Below, in pieces: positions 1 through 7,397 of a stretch of DNA of 11,119 bases (position 1 is its first letter; the number at the start of each line of letters is the position of its first letter). The stretch is from assembly GCA_050012355.1 (NCBI GenBank), contig JBEKHI010000293.1, positions 1 through 11,119 on the forward strand, written 5' to 3'. The stretch is from JBEKHI01 sp050012355. GTDB lineage: Bacteria > Actinomycetota > Actinomycetes > Streptosporangiales > Streptosporangiaceae. Made by a program: the position numbers and the translations under genes. The notes beneath the pieces are model-generated. The model was not told where the DNA came from. It saw only the letters and a list, made by a program, of their open reading frames with translations, and made no database searches.

Positions 1-1470
1 GACCCCCGAGATCACCAAGCCGACCACGATGGCAGCGGCCGCCCCGGCCAGCCCGGATCCGGCGGCGCGGCCGAGCCCGGCGAGCGCGGCCGGGCCCCGG
101 GAGCGCCGCACGAGCACGATGAGCACCAGCCCCGCCACGGTGAGCCCGATCGTGGTGCCGATGCCGAGGTAGGCGACCACCAGCCGCTGCGGCACGAAGG
201 GCACGATCGCGGCGTCCGCGGCCATGACGAGCACCCAGCCCGCGGTCACCGCGAGCGCGGGCGCGCGGCTGTGCCCGGTCGCGTACAGCACCCGGGCCAG
301 CGAGGCCGCGAGGCCGTAACCGATGAGCCCGGGCGCGAACGCGACCAGCGACAACGCCAGCAGGCTGGCCCGGTGGCCGGCGTGCGATTCGAAGATCTGG
401 GACAGCGGCCCGGACGCGCCCGCCAGCAGCGCGGCGCCCAGGCAGGAGGCGAGCAACGTCGCGCGGGTCGACCGCGCGCTGGTGTCGTTCACGTCGGCGC
501 CGGACCGGGACGACAGTTCGGGGAACGCCGTGGTGGCGATCGGCACCGCGAGCACCGCGTACGGCACCTCGAACACCGCCCAGGCGAAGCTGTACACCAC
601 GAGCGCCCCGCTGCCGCCGAAGTGGTTCGCCAGCACCACGACGGCCACCGTGGAGGTGTCCTGCGCGATCAGCGTGAGCACGCCCGCGGCGGCCAGCCGT
701 CGCACCCGGGGCGCGACACCGGGCGGGAACCGCAACGCGGGACGCAGTCCCAGCCGCAGCCGGGCGAACGGCACGACCGCGGTGAGCACCATCGCGAGCA
801 CGCCGAGCGTGGTCCCGATGGACAAGATCATCTCGTAGCGCAGCGGCAGCGAGCGGATCCGCCCGTTCACGTAGCCCCCGCCGACCCGGCCGAACCACAG
901 ATACGCGGCCACCACGACCATGCTGGAGAGCAGCGGCGCGAGGGCGGGCGCGGCGAACCTGCGATGCGACTGCAGGATCCCGTACAGCACGACCGCGATC
1001 CCGTAGAGCAGGATCTGCGGCGCGAACACCGCCAGCATCCGCCCGCCGACCGCGTCCACCGCCGATCGCGAGCAGCCCTCCGCGCCATCGAGCAGTACCG
1101 AGGCGAGCGGCCCGGAAGCGATGGCGACGATGACGCTGACCGGCGCCAGCAGCAGCACGGTCCAGGTGAGCAGGGCGGAGCTGATCTTCCTGGCGTCGGC
1201 GGTCTCGCCGATCCGGCCCGCCAGCACCGGGACGACAGCGGAGCTGAGCGCGCCGCCGAGCACGACGTCATAGATGATGTTCGGCACCATGTTGGCCGTC
1301 GTGTACGCGGTGCCCAGGCAGGTCGGCCCCACGGTGTGCGCGAACACCAGCTGGCGGCCGAAGCCAGCCGCCCGGGCCACCACGGTGATCACGCCGATCA
1401 TCACCGCCGCCCGCCCAATGCCCTTCAACCGCGGCAGGGTCGCCCCCCGCTCCGTCACGGGAGCTGTCAC
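1..1470 (-). CDS. murJ: MurJ/MviN-family lipid flippase, C-terminus cut by window edge
   Basis: An open frame of 490 codons runs from a GTG at 1470 to base 1 with no stop, so the C-terminus is outside the window. The protein is hydrophobic throughout with many membrane segments. Its N-terminus carries the MOP-flippase/MviN signature: R33 and R39 around AAGFG, then VPN at 62-64 and GGAL at 72-75 followed by VVPVL. MurJ proteins flip lipid II across the cytoplasmic membrane for peptidoglycan synthesis. The GTG overlaps the upstream stop codon as GTGA and has no Shine-Dalgarno sequence, so translation is probably coupled to the MraY-like gene before it. By ungapped comparison with E. coli MurJ (from memory), R18 and R24 are kept as R33 and R39, but D39 and R52 are replaced by T54 and Y67. 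It may therefore be an actinobacterial paralogue. The family call is firm; lipid II as the substrate is inferred. Confidence 0.88.
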   Translation of the reverse strand, partial: MTAPVTERGATLPRLKGIGRAAVMIGVITVVARAAGFGRQLVFAHTVGPTCLGTAYTTANMVPNIIYDVVLGGALSSAVVPVLAGRIGETADARKISSALLTWTVLLLAPVSVIVAIASGPLASVLLDGAEGCSRSAVDAVGGRMLAVFAPQILLYGIAVVLYGILQSHRRFAAPALAPLLSSMVVVAAYLWFGRVGGGYVNGRIRSLPLRYEMILSIGTTLGVLAMVLTAVVPFARLRLGLRPALRFPPGVAPRVRRLAAAGVLTLIAQDTSTVAVVVLANHFGGSGALVVYSFAWAVFEVPYAVLAVPIATTAFPELSSRSGADVNDTSARSTRATLLASCLGAALLAGASGPLSQIFESHAGHRASLLALSLVAFAPGLIGYGLAASLARVLYATGHSRAPALAVTAGWVLVMAADAAIVPFVPQRLVVAYLGIGTTIGLTVAGLVLIVLVRRSRGPAALAGLGRAAGSGLAGAAAAIVVGLVISGV

Positions 1471-2357
1471 TGGCCCGGCGGGACCGTGGTGACCGACCGT
1501 TGTACCGGCAACTCCGCCGACGGCGTCGGGGGGCGGCGTCCGAGCATGTCCAGCCAGCGCAGCGGCGCGGTCCGCTCGATCACCTTGGTGAAGCTGACCT
1601 TCTCGCTGGCACCGGTCAGCGCGACGATGCCAGCGAGCAGTGCGACCCGGGCCGGGCGCGGCAGCTCCGCCGCGGCGGCGCCGAGCATCGCGCCGAGCGC
1701 GTTCGCCCCGGTGTCGCCGAGCATGGCGCGTTCGCCTAGGTCCTCGCCCAGCAGCGCGAGGGCCGCGCCAAGGGGCGCCGCGAGCGCGGGGGCGGCGGCT
1801 GGCGCGGCGGCCTCGATAAGCGCGGAAGATCCGATCGCGACCTTGATCGCACGGCCGGGCCGCAGGTCGAACAGGTTCAGCAGGTTGGCGCCACCGGCGA
1901 TAAGCGCGGCGTTGATCACGACGTCGACGGGGTCGCCGCCGGCTACCACCGCGCTGACCAGGCCGGTCGCGCCGAGACCGCCGAGCTTGACCGCGCCGGT
2001 CGTCACCTCGCCGTGCGCGAGCGCCCCGATGTGGCCGCGCAGCCCCTTGCGAGACGAAGATCCGGCCAGGTCGTCGTAACAGCCGAACGCCGCCGCCCCC
2101 GCGCCCGCCAGCGCCAGCCCGGCGGCCTTGCGGGTGCCCAGCGTCGGTGCGGCGGCCAACGCCGCGGTGACGGCGCCCACCGCGATGGCGGGTCCTTCCA
2201 GCAGGGTCAGCGGCTCGCCGCGGTGGTTGGTCCGGTTCCAGGTCTTCTCGCCACCCGGAGGACGGCGGCCGAACATGGTGTACGCGGCGCGCGCGGCACC
2301 AGCCGCGGCGGCGCCGATCGCGGTTGCGGTGACGAACCGGGCGGCGACGCTTGTCAC
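1467..2357 (-). CDS. MraY/WecA-like GT4-family membrane protein with altered active-site loop
   Basis: A 296-residue, alanine-rich membrane protein. It shows the ordered motifs of polyprenyl-phosphate N-acetylhexosamine-1-phosphate transferases: NHRGEP (44-49), YDD (94-96) with a following lysine-rich loop, NLLNLFDLRPGRA (158-170), GDTGAN (214-219) and EKVSFTKVIER (252-262). Classical MraY/WecA enzymes transfer a sugar phosphate from a UDP-sugar to undecaprenyl phosphate at the inner face of the membrane. Here the usual NxxDGxDGLA loop is replaced by NLFDLRPGRA: the first aspartate (D164) is kept and the DGL part is lost. It is also somewhat shorter than MraY. The GTG start overlaps the steB stop as GTGA and has AGGA six bases upstream. 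It is followed, again with a GTGA overlap, by the MurJ-like gene, which suggests the two act on the same lipid-linked substrate. The fold is well supported; activity and substrate are not known from sequence. Confidence 0.75.
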   Translation of the reverse strand: MTSVAARFVTATAIGAAAAGAARAAYTMFGRRPPGGEKTWNRTNHRGEPLTLLEGPAIAVGAVTAALAAAPTLGTRKAAGLALAGAGAAAFGCYDDLAGSSSRKGLRGHIGALAHGEVTTGAVKLGGLGATGLVSAVVAGGDPVDVVINAALIAGGANLLNLFDLRPGRAIKVAIGSSALIEAAAPAAAPALAAPLGAALALLGEDLGERAMLGDTGANALGAMLGAAAAELPRPARVALLAGIVALTGASEKVSFTKVIERTAPLRWLDMLGRRPPTPSAELPVQRSVTTVPPGQ

Positions 2358-3385
2358 TTCTTATCCTGGGCCTTCTTGGTACTCGACGTGCTAGGGGACG
2401 CAGACACGCTAGCACTCGGCGTGGGTGCCGGCGACGGTCCGCCGGACGTGGCGCCGGAGTCGACACCGTATGACCCTGCCTTACCCGTCTGCGCCTGGCT
2501 GGCGAGCGCCTGGATCACCGTGATCTGGCCGGTCGTGGTGTCGGCGTTGTCGATAGTGGACACGTCCCCGGCCACGTTGGAGGACCGCAGCACCGACATG
2601 GCGCTCCCCCCGGAGTCACCGGAGGCGTTGCCCGCCGCGACGGTGGCGGTGCTCTCAGCCGCGTACTCCTGCGCCACCGCGACGAGCACCTGGTTCTCGG
2701 GATCGGAGCTACCGTCGGACGGTGCCGATCCCGGGGTCACGATGATCGCCAGCGTGGCCTTGTCGGACGGCTGCCCGCTGATGTACCCGCCCTGCTGGAA
2801 GGTGCTCAGCACCGACTGCGCCTGGGTGGATGTGAGCGTGACGGCGGTCGACGCGGTGGTGGTCTTGGTGACCGAGGCCATGGCGATGAGCTGCGCGGCC
2901 TGCTGCTGGTTGGCGGTCTGCTGGTCCGACGCGGTCACCAGCGAGATGCCATCGGCCGAGGCGAAGTTCCCGTCGATCTCGTTCAGCGCGGCTTCGGTCG
3001 TCGTGCTGGTGTCGTAGAACTTGCTCTGCAGCGCGATCGTCCCGGTGATGGTCGCGCCCGCGACCTTGGCGGCGGCGGTGATGCCGCTGATAACCCCGGC
3101 CTGGGCGCCCGGCTCGGTGACCAGCACGATGCTCTGGCCGGTCAGCAGGTTCTTGAGCAACGTGGTCTCGTTCGCGCTAGCGAAGGACTGGTCGGCCGAG
3201 ACCTGCGCCGAGTAGGCGTCCCGCTCGGCTTGTGCCTTGGCGAGCTGACTGCTCAGCGAGTCCGACGTGGTGCGCAACGCGTCAAGCGTCGGGCCCTGCA
3301 GCTCGGTCGAGCCGAGCACGAGGCCGATCGCCAGCGCCAGGAACACGGCGACGATGGAGACAAGGTGGTAGCGAAAGTCAATCAT
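2354..3385 (-). CDS. steB: SteB / MctB-like single-pass membrane protein (copper transporter family)
   Basis: A 343-residue protein starting MIDFRYHLVSIVAVFLALAI, the characteristic N-terminus of the actinobacterial MctB/SteB family. One membrane segment (about 7-26) is followed by a predicted coiled coil (about 30-66) and an extracytoplasmic alpha/beta-like region (about 80-300). The last 35 or so residues are a Ser/Pro/Thr/Ala-rich tail ending in STKKAQDKK. In Mycobacterium tuberculosis the homologue Rv1698 (MctB) is linked to copper tolerance. In Corynebacterium glutamicum SteB partners SteA in septal cell-wall remodelling. The adjacency to steA supports the division role here. I see no clear copper-binding Cys/His/Met cluster. 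The ATG lies nine bases after the steA stop, with no strong Shine-Dalgarno sequence. The disordered tail with a lysine end may contact the cell wall, but that is a guess. Confidence 0.88.
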   Translation of the reverse strand: MIDFRYHLVSIVAVFLALAIGLVLGSTELQGPTLDALRTTSDSLSSQLAKAQAERDAYSAQVSADQSFASANETTLLKNLLTGQSIVLVTEPGAQAGVISGITAAAKVAGATITGTIALQSKFYDTSTTTEAALNEIDGNFASADGISLVTASDQQTANQQQAAQLIAMASVTKTTTASTAVTLTSTQAQSVLSTFQQGGYISGQPSDKATLAIIVTPGSAPSDGSSDPENQVLVAVAQEYAAESTATVAAGNASGDSGGSAMSVLRSSNVAGDVSTIDNADTTTGQITVIQALASQAQTGKAGSYGVDSGATSGGPSPAPTPSASVSASPSTSSTKKAQDKK

Positions 3386-3394
3386 TAAGAGTCT

Positions 3395-4588
3395 CTAGAA
3401 GAGTCCGTTGAACCAGTAGGAAAACGTGTGCCACGTGCTGATGGAATAGGTCGACAGTATCGGGCCGGCCGGCGAGGCGACCACCGCCGCCACGATCGTG
3501 ACGATGGCGGCTAGCGGCAGCGCGAGCAGCGCCCACCCCGAGATCCGGCTGTGGTAAAGCTGGTGCACGCCGCGGGCGTTGACCACCTTGCTGCCCACCC
3601 GCAGGTGGGTCAGGAACGTGCTGGCCATGCCGGGACGGCCCTTGTCGAGGAACTCCTCCACGCTCCAGTGCGTGCCGACCACCGGGATCAGCGCCGCCCC
3701 GGCCGCGTCCGCGAGCAGCAAGGCGACGTCCTCGCTGGTCCCGGGGAGTGCGCAGGTGTGCGCGGGCAGGCCAAGCTCGTCGATCCTGGCCAGGCCGGGC
3801 GCGTGGCCGTCCGCGTACGCGTGCACCACCAGCTCGGCCCCTGAGCACAGCGCCTCGTCGCTGACCGAGTCCATGTCACCGATGATGATGTTGGGCCGGT
3901 AGCCCGCGTCCAGCAACGCGTCGGCGCCGCCGTCGACCGCCAGCATGACCGGCCGGAACTCCCGGATGTAGGGCCGCAGCGTGCGCAGGTCCTCCTTGTA
4001 CCGGTAGCCGCGGACCACGACGAGCACGTGCCGTTCGCGCATGTCGGTGGTCAGCTCGGGAACCGGGATGCCGTCGGTGAGCATGTCGCGCTCACGGCGC
4101 AGGAACTCCAGTGTGTTCGCCGCGAACGAGTCGATCTGGGTGGCCACGCCCTCCCGGGCCTCGGCCATCGCGGCATCGACCGTCTCCTGGGTCTGCACCG
4201 TGCCCTTGGCCACGATCTGATCGCCGAGGTACAGCGTCTGGCCGTCCAGCCGGACCAAGTCCCCCTCGGTGACCCGGCTCAGCAGGTCGGGACCGAAGTT
4301 GTCCACCAGGACGATGCCCTCGTCCAGCAGGAGCTGGGGGCCAAGGTTGGGATAGCGGCCGGTCATCGACTTCGCGACGTTGACCACCGCCGCCACCCTG
4401 GCGCTGATCAGTTCGTCGGCGCTCACCCGGTCAAGGTCCGCGTGGTCGATGATCGCGATGTCCCCGGGGCTCAGCCGACGCGTGAGGTTCTTCGTCCGGC
4501 GGTCGATCCTGACGATCGCCACGATACCGGCGGGCTCCTCGGCTCTGCCGGACCGGACGCGCGGTACCTTCACGGACGACACCTTCAT
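3395..4588 (-). CDS. steA: SteA, putative cytokinetic protein with TPK-like domain
   Basis: A 397-residue protein matching the SteA family (Rv1697 type). The N-terminal half contains LSPGDIAIIDHADLDRVSAD (40-59). The middle has a thiamine-pyrophosphokinase-like catalytic-domain pattern: VDGGADALLDAG (218-229), GDMDSVSDE (237-245) and TSEDVALLLA (284-293). A hydrophobic segment near 350-372 is followed by a short tail of about 25 residues. In Corynebacterium SteA localises to the septum and, with SteB, is needed for proper cell separation through peptidoglycan hydrolase control. The TPK-like pocket suggests nucleotide or diphosphate binding, but no substrate is established to my knowledge. It is the first gene of the minus-strand operon and is divergent from egtA. 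The start is ATG at 4588; no good Shine-Dalgarno sequence precedes it, while an AT-rich AATAAT box lies five bases upstream. A short run of basic residues precedes the first conserved region. Confidence 0.88.
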   Translation of the reverse strand: MKVSSVKVPRVRSGRAEEPAGIVAIVRIDRRTKNLTRRLSPGDIAIIDHADLDRVSADELISARVAAVVNVAKSMTGRYPNLGPQLLLDEGIVLVDNFGPDLLSRVTEGDLVRLDGQTLYLGDQIVAKGTVQTQETVDAAMAEAREGVATQIDSFAANTLEFLRRERDMLTDGIPVPELTTDMRERHVLVVVRGYRYKEDLRTLRPYIREFRPVMLAVDGGADALLDAGYRPNIIIGDMDSVSDEALCSGAELVVHAYADGHAPGLARIDELGLPAHTCALPGTSEDVALLLADAAGAALIPVVGTHWSVEEFLDKGRPGMASTFLTHLRVGSKVVNARGVHQLYHSRISGWALLALPLAAIVTIVAAVVASPAGPILSTYSISTWHTFSYWFNGLF

Positions 4589-4593
4589 CAGTG

Positions 4594-4599
4594 ATTATT
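4594..4599 (-). promoter_or_regulatory. Candidate -10 box for steA
   Basis: On the minus strand the hexamer is AATAAT, five of six matches to TATAAT, five bases before the steA ATG. This is an AT-rich island in GC-rich sequence. The spacing is slightly short for a leaderless start, and I found no good -35 at 16-18 bases. It could be chance. Confidence 0.25.
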
Positions 4600-4643
4600 T
4601 TGCCAGAGGCCCAGCACAAGGGCCGTCATCTGGGGCTTCTACG

Positions 4644-4667
4644 GCGTGTTACAGGCCGGATACACGC
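4644..4667. repeat. Inverted repeat GCGTGT-N12-ACACGC, possible operator
   Basis: Two perfect six-base arms lie at 4644-4649 and 4662-4667, separated by 12 bases, centred about 67 bases upstream of the steA start and 194 upstream of the egtA start. The spacing would suit a dimeric repressor. Six-base arms are short enough to arise by chance, so this is a candidate only. Confidence 0.3.
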
Positions 4668-4740
4668 GATTTACCGAGGGCACTCCCTGCAAGGTACCAC
4701 TCGAACCCTAGGGAACACCTGGGTGCCGTGAGGCTGCTTG

Positions 4741-4746
4741 TAGAAT
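4741..4746 (+). promoter_or_regulatory. Candidate -10 box upstream of egtA
   Basis: TAGAAT matches the TAnnnT actinobacterial -10 pattern. It would start transcription near 4753-4754 and leave a leader of about 96 bases before the preferred egtA start at 4850. Exactly seven bases after the box there is also an ATG (4754) in frame with egtA. No convincing -35 element is seen at 17-18 bases. Confidence 0.4.
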
Positions 4747-4849
4747 GTAACGGATGTGTCTCATCGACCACCCTGATGGGACCGGGTCGCACTGGACCTT
4801 CGGCGGGACCACTCGCTCGAATGTCAGGGGTCCCGGTTATGGTGCCGTT

Positions 4850-6103
4850 ATGACCGATAACAGCCCTAATGTCAATCAAACCGTGGCCCTTGTGCACGGC
4901 ATCTGCCTGAAAACCGGGCCGCCGACCCGGACCGGCGTCGAACTCGAGTGGCTAGTACGCGACGCGCGTGACCCAGCCCTGCCAGTGGCGGCGGAGCGGA
5001 TCGGCGCGACCGTAGCGGCTTTCGGCGCCGACCTGAACTCAATGGACGGTTCCACCATTCTCAGCAATGGATCCTCGCTGACCGCCGAGCCGGGCGGCCA
5101 GCTCGAGCTCAGTTCGGCCCCGGCCTCGTCACTGGCCGGGTGCGTGACCGCCGCGGCGGCCGACCTGACCGCCCTGCGGGATGCGGCGGCGGCCCAGGGG
5201 CTTGAGCTCGCGGGATATGGCCTCGACCCGCTCCGCGCACCGCGGCGAGTGCTCGACAGACCTCGTTACGCGGCGATGGAGGCGTTCTTCGATCGCGCCG
5301 GGCCCTGGGGCAGGCGAATGATGGGCGGCTCGGCGTCGGTCCAGGTATGCCTGGACGCCGGAACCGACGGTGACGACGCCGACAGCAACCCAGATGGCTA
5401 TTTGTGGCGCTGGCGGCTGGCGCACGCGCTCGGCCCCGTGCTGGTGGCGGCGTTCGCGAACTCCCCGTTGCGGGAGGGGAAACCAACCGGGTGGAAATCC
5501 GCCCGCCAGCAAGTCTGGCTCAACCTCGACCCTGGCCGCACCAAGCCGGTGCTCGATGCCCGGACGGACGGCGATCCACGCCGCGCGTGGGCGGCGTACG
5601 CGCTGGACGCCGAGGTGATGTGCGTACCCGGCTCCGGCACCGCGGACTGGACCGCACCCCCCGGTCTCACGTTTCGTGACTGGATAATCACCGATAGCCC
5701 CCGCGCCGCGAGTACCGACGACGTGGAGTACCACCTGACCACGCTGTTCCCGCCGGTGCGCCCGCACGGCTACCTGGAGCTGCGGATGATCGACGCCCAG
5801 CCCGATGACGGGTGGATCGTCCCGCTCGCGGTCACCGCCGCGATCTTCGCCGATCACGAGGCGTCCCGCACGGCGATGGCGGCCGTGAGCCCGGCGGCCG
5901 ACCGGTGGGAGCTCGCCGCCAAGTGCGGGCCTGAAGACCCGGCCATCGCGCGGGCAGCCAAGGAGTGTTTCGCCGCCGCCGCCGAAGCGCTGCCCCGGCT
6001 GGGCGTGCCGCCCGCCATCACGGACGCGGTGGGTGAGTTCACCCAGCGATATGTAACCAAAGACCGATGTCCGGCCGACGACCTGCTGGAGGAGATCACA
6101 TGA
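4850..6103 (+). CDS. egtA: Glutamate-cysteine ligase EgtA (ergothioneine pathway)
   Basis: A 417-residue protein of the actinobacterial EgtA-type glutamate-cysteine ligase family, which joins glutamate and cysteine with ATP to give the gamma-glutamylcysteine that EgtB uses. Family motifs are GVELEW (29-34, acidic metal/substrate site), EPGGQLELS (80-88), SASVQVCLDAG (161-171), NSPL (204-207) and TTLFPPVRPHGYLELRMID (297-315). It is the first gene of the egtABCD run. The ATG at 4850 is preferred because it leaves a short N-terminus before the first conserved helix, as I recall for the mycobacterial protein, and because the third-position GC of the upstream extension is lower than in the gene body. 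An in-frame ATG at 4754 would add 32 residues. No strong Shine-Dalgarno sequence serves either start. The family call is very secure; the exact start is not. Confidence 0.92.
   Translation: MTDNSPNVNQTVALVHGICLKTGPPTRTGVELEWLVRDARDPALPVAAERIGATVAAFGADLNSMDGSTILSNGSSLTAEPGGQLELSSAPASSLAGCVTAAAADLTALRDAAAAQGLELAGYGLDPLRAPRRVLDRPRYAAMEAFFDRAGPWGRRMMGGSASVQVCLDAGTDGDDADSNPDGYLWRWRLAHALGPVLVAAFANSPLREGKPTGWKSARQQVWLNLDPGRTKPVLDARTDGDPRRAWAAYALDAEVMCVPGSGTADWTAPPGLTFRDWIITDSPRAASTDDVEYHLTTLFPPVRPHGYLELRMIDAQPDDGWIVPLAVTAAIFADHEASRTAMAAVSPAADRWELAAKCGPEDPAIARAAKECFAAAAEALPRLGVPPAITDAVGEFTQRYVTKDRCPADDLLEEIT
6088..6094 (+). promoter_or_regulatory. Strong ribosome binding site for egtB
   Basis: GGAGGAG lies five bases before ATG 6100. 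It fixes the egtB start there rather than at the in-frame ATG at 6067, and it sits inside the last codons of egtA. Confidence 0.85.
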
Positions 6104-7395
6104 CCCAGACCCTGAGGGAACGGATCGCGGCGGAGCTGATCGCGGCTCGAGACCGCACCACACTACTGACGGGCTGCGTGGATGACACCGACCTGACCAC
6201 GCAGCATTCACCGCTGATGTCGCCGTTGGTGTGGGATCTCGCGCACATCGCCAACCAGGAAGAGCTGTGGCTACTGCGGGAGGTTGGCGGCCGAGAGCCG
6301 CTGCACCCGGAGATCGATCCGCTGTATGACGCGTTCGAGCACCCAAGAGCCGAGCGGCCCACGTTGCCGCTGCTGCCGCCCGAGGAGGCCCGCGCCTACG
6401 GTCACGAGGTGCGCGGCCGGGTACTGGACCTGCTGGACCGGGTGAGCTTCGACGGGGCGCCGCTGACCACCGACGGCTTCGCCTTCGGGATGATCGCCCA
6501 GCACGAGCAGCAGCACGACGAGACCATGCTGATCACCCATCAGCTGCGGGTTGGCACGCCGGTGCTGTCGGCGCCGCTCCCGCCGCCCGCTCCGGCTGAC
6601 GCGTTGCCGGGTGAGGTGCTGGTGGCTGGCGGCCCGTTCACGATGGGCACCTCGACCGAGCCGTGGGCGCTGGATAACGAGCGGCCGGCGCACACCGTGG
6701 ACGTGCCCGCGTTCTACCTGGACACCACGCCGGTGACGGCCGGGGCGTACGCGGAGTTCATCGCCGACGGCGGGTACTCCGACCACCGGTTCTGGTCGCC
6801 GGACGGCTGGGATCACCGGCAGCGGGTCGGCCTGACCGCGCCGCTCTACTGGCAGCGAGACGGCGCGGGCGGCTGGACGCGCACCGAGTTCGGGTCGACG
6901 GTGCCGGTCGATCCGGCCGAGCCCGTCGTGCACGTCAGCTGGTACGAGGCGGACGCGTACGCCCGCTGGACCGGGCGGCGGCTGCCGACCGAGGCCGAAT
7001 GGGAGAAGGCCGCCCGGCACGATCCGGTCTCCGGTCAGACCCGGCGGTTCCCGTGGGGCAACGCTGACCCGTCGGCCGAGCTGGCCAACCTCGGCCAGCG
7101 GTACCTGCGGCCGGCCGCCGCGGGCTCCTACCCGGCCGGCGCCGCGCCGTCCGGCGCTCGCCAGCTGATCGGCGACGTCTGGGAGTGGACGAGCTCGGAC
7201 TTCCTGCCCTACCCGGGGTTCGTGGCCTGGCCGTATAAGGAGTACTCGCAGGTCTTCTTCGGCCCCGAGTACAAGGTGCTGCGCGGCGGCTCGTTCGCGG
7301 TCTCCCCGGTGGCCTGCCGTAGCACCTTCCGCAACTGGGACTACCCGATGCGCCGGCAGATCTTCGCCGGCTTCCGCACCGCACGGTCGCTCTGA
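6100..7395 (+). CDS. egtB: Hercynylcysteine sulfoxide synthase EgtB
   Basis: A 431-residue non-haem iron enzyme that uses oxygen to form the C-S bond between hercynine and gamma-glutamylcysteine, giving gamma-glutamyl-hercynylcysteine sulfoxide. The N-terminal DinB-like domain supplies the iron ligands as three histidines: H49 in WDLAHIANQEE, and H135 and H139 in QHEQQHDE. These closely match H51, H134 and H138 of Mycolicibacterium thermoresistibile EgtB. The C-terminal FGE-sulfatase-type domain (about 172-429) has GGPFTMGT, RRLPTEAEWEKAAR, GDVWEWTSSD and VLRGGSF. D414 and R418 in NWDYPMRRQ fit the gamma-glutamylcysteine-binding Asp/Arg pair of the thermoresistibile enzyme, so this is the gamma-glutamylcysteine-using type, consistent with egtA next door. 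The ATG overlaps the egtA stop as ATGA and has a strong GGAGGAG, so the two are co-translated. Confidence 0.96.
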   Translation: MTQTLRERIAAELIAARDRTTLLTGCVDDTDLTTQHSPLMSPLVWDLAHIANQEELWLLREVGGREPLHPEIDPLYDAFEHPRAERPTLPLLPPEEARAYGHEVRGRVLDLLDRVSFDGAPLTTDGFAFGMIAQHEQQHDETMLITHQLRVGTPVLSAPLPPPAPADALPGEVLVAGGPFTMGTSTEPWALDNERPAHTVDVPAFYLDTTPVTAGAYAEFIADGGYSDHRFWSPDGWDHRQRVGLTAPLYWQRDGAGGWTRTEFGSTVPVDPAEPVVHVSWYEADAYARWTGRRLPTEAEWEKAARHDPVSGQTRRFPWGNADPSAELANLGQRYLRPAAAGSYPAGAAPSGARQLIGDVWEWTSSDFLPYPGFVAWPYKEYSQVFFGPEYKVLRGGSFAVSPVACRSTFRNWDYPMRRQIFAGFRTARSL

Positions 7396-7397
7396 CC

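Larger units (their letters stand above)
4589..4849. promoter_or_regulatory. Divergent control region between steA and egtA
   Basis: These 261 bases separate the divergent starts of steA (minus) and egtA (plus) and hold no convincing separate gene. Visible elements are a -10-like TAGAAT on the plus strand (4741-4746), an AATAAT box on the minus strand (4594-4599), an inverted repeat GCGTGT-N12-ACACGC (4644-4667) and a small palindrome CCCTAGGG (4706-4713). Base composition is less GC-biased than in the flanking genes near both boxes. Both operons probably start here; any shared regulator is unknown. Confidence 0.6.

Noticed and set aside
271..2079. Long plus-strand open frame of about 600 codons
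   Set aside because: It is antisense to the MurJ-like and MraY-like genes, and its translation is an Arg/Gly/Gln/His-rich string without domains; a shadow of GC-rich coding DNA.
4706..4713. CCCTAGGG palindrome in the steA/egtA spacer
   Set aside because: Eight bases, not extendable, no second copy noticed.
4839..4853. Tiny frame Met-Val-Pro-Leu-stop overlapping the egtA start
   Set aside because: A four-codon frame with no ribosome site; its ATGA overlap with egtA is probably chance.
6067..6099. Earlier in-frame ATG for egtB
   Set aside because: The strong GGAGGAG at 6088-6094 serves ATG 6100, and the iron-ligand numbering fits that start.
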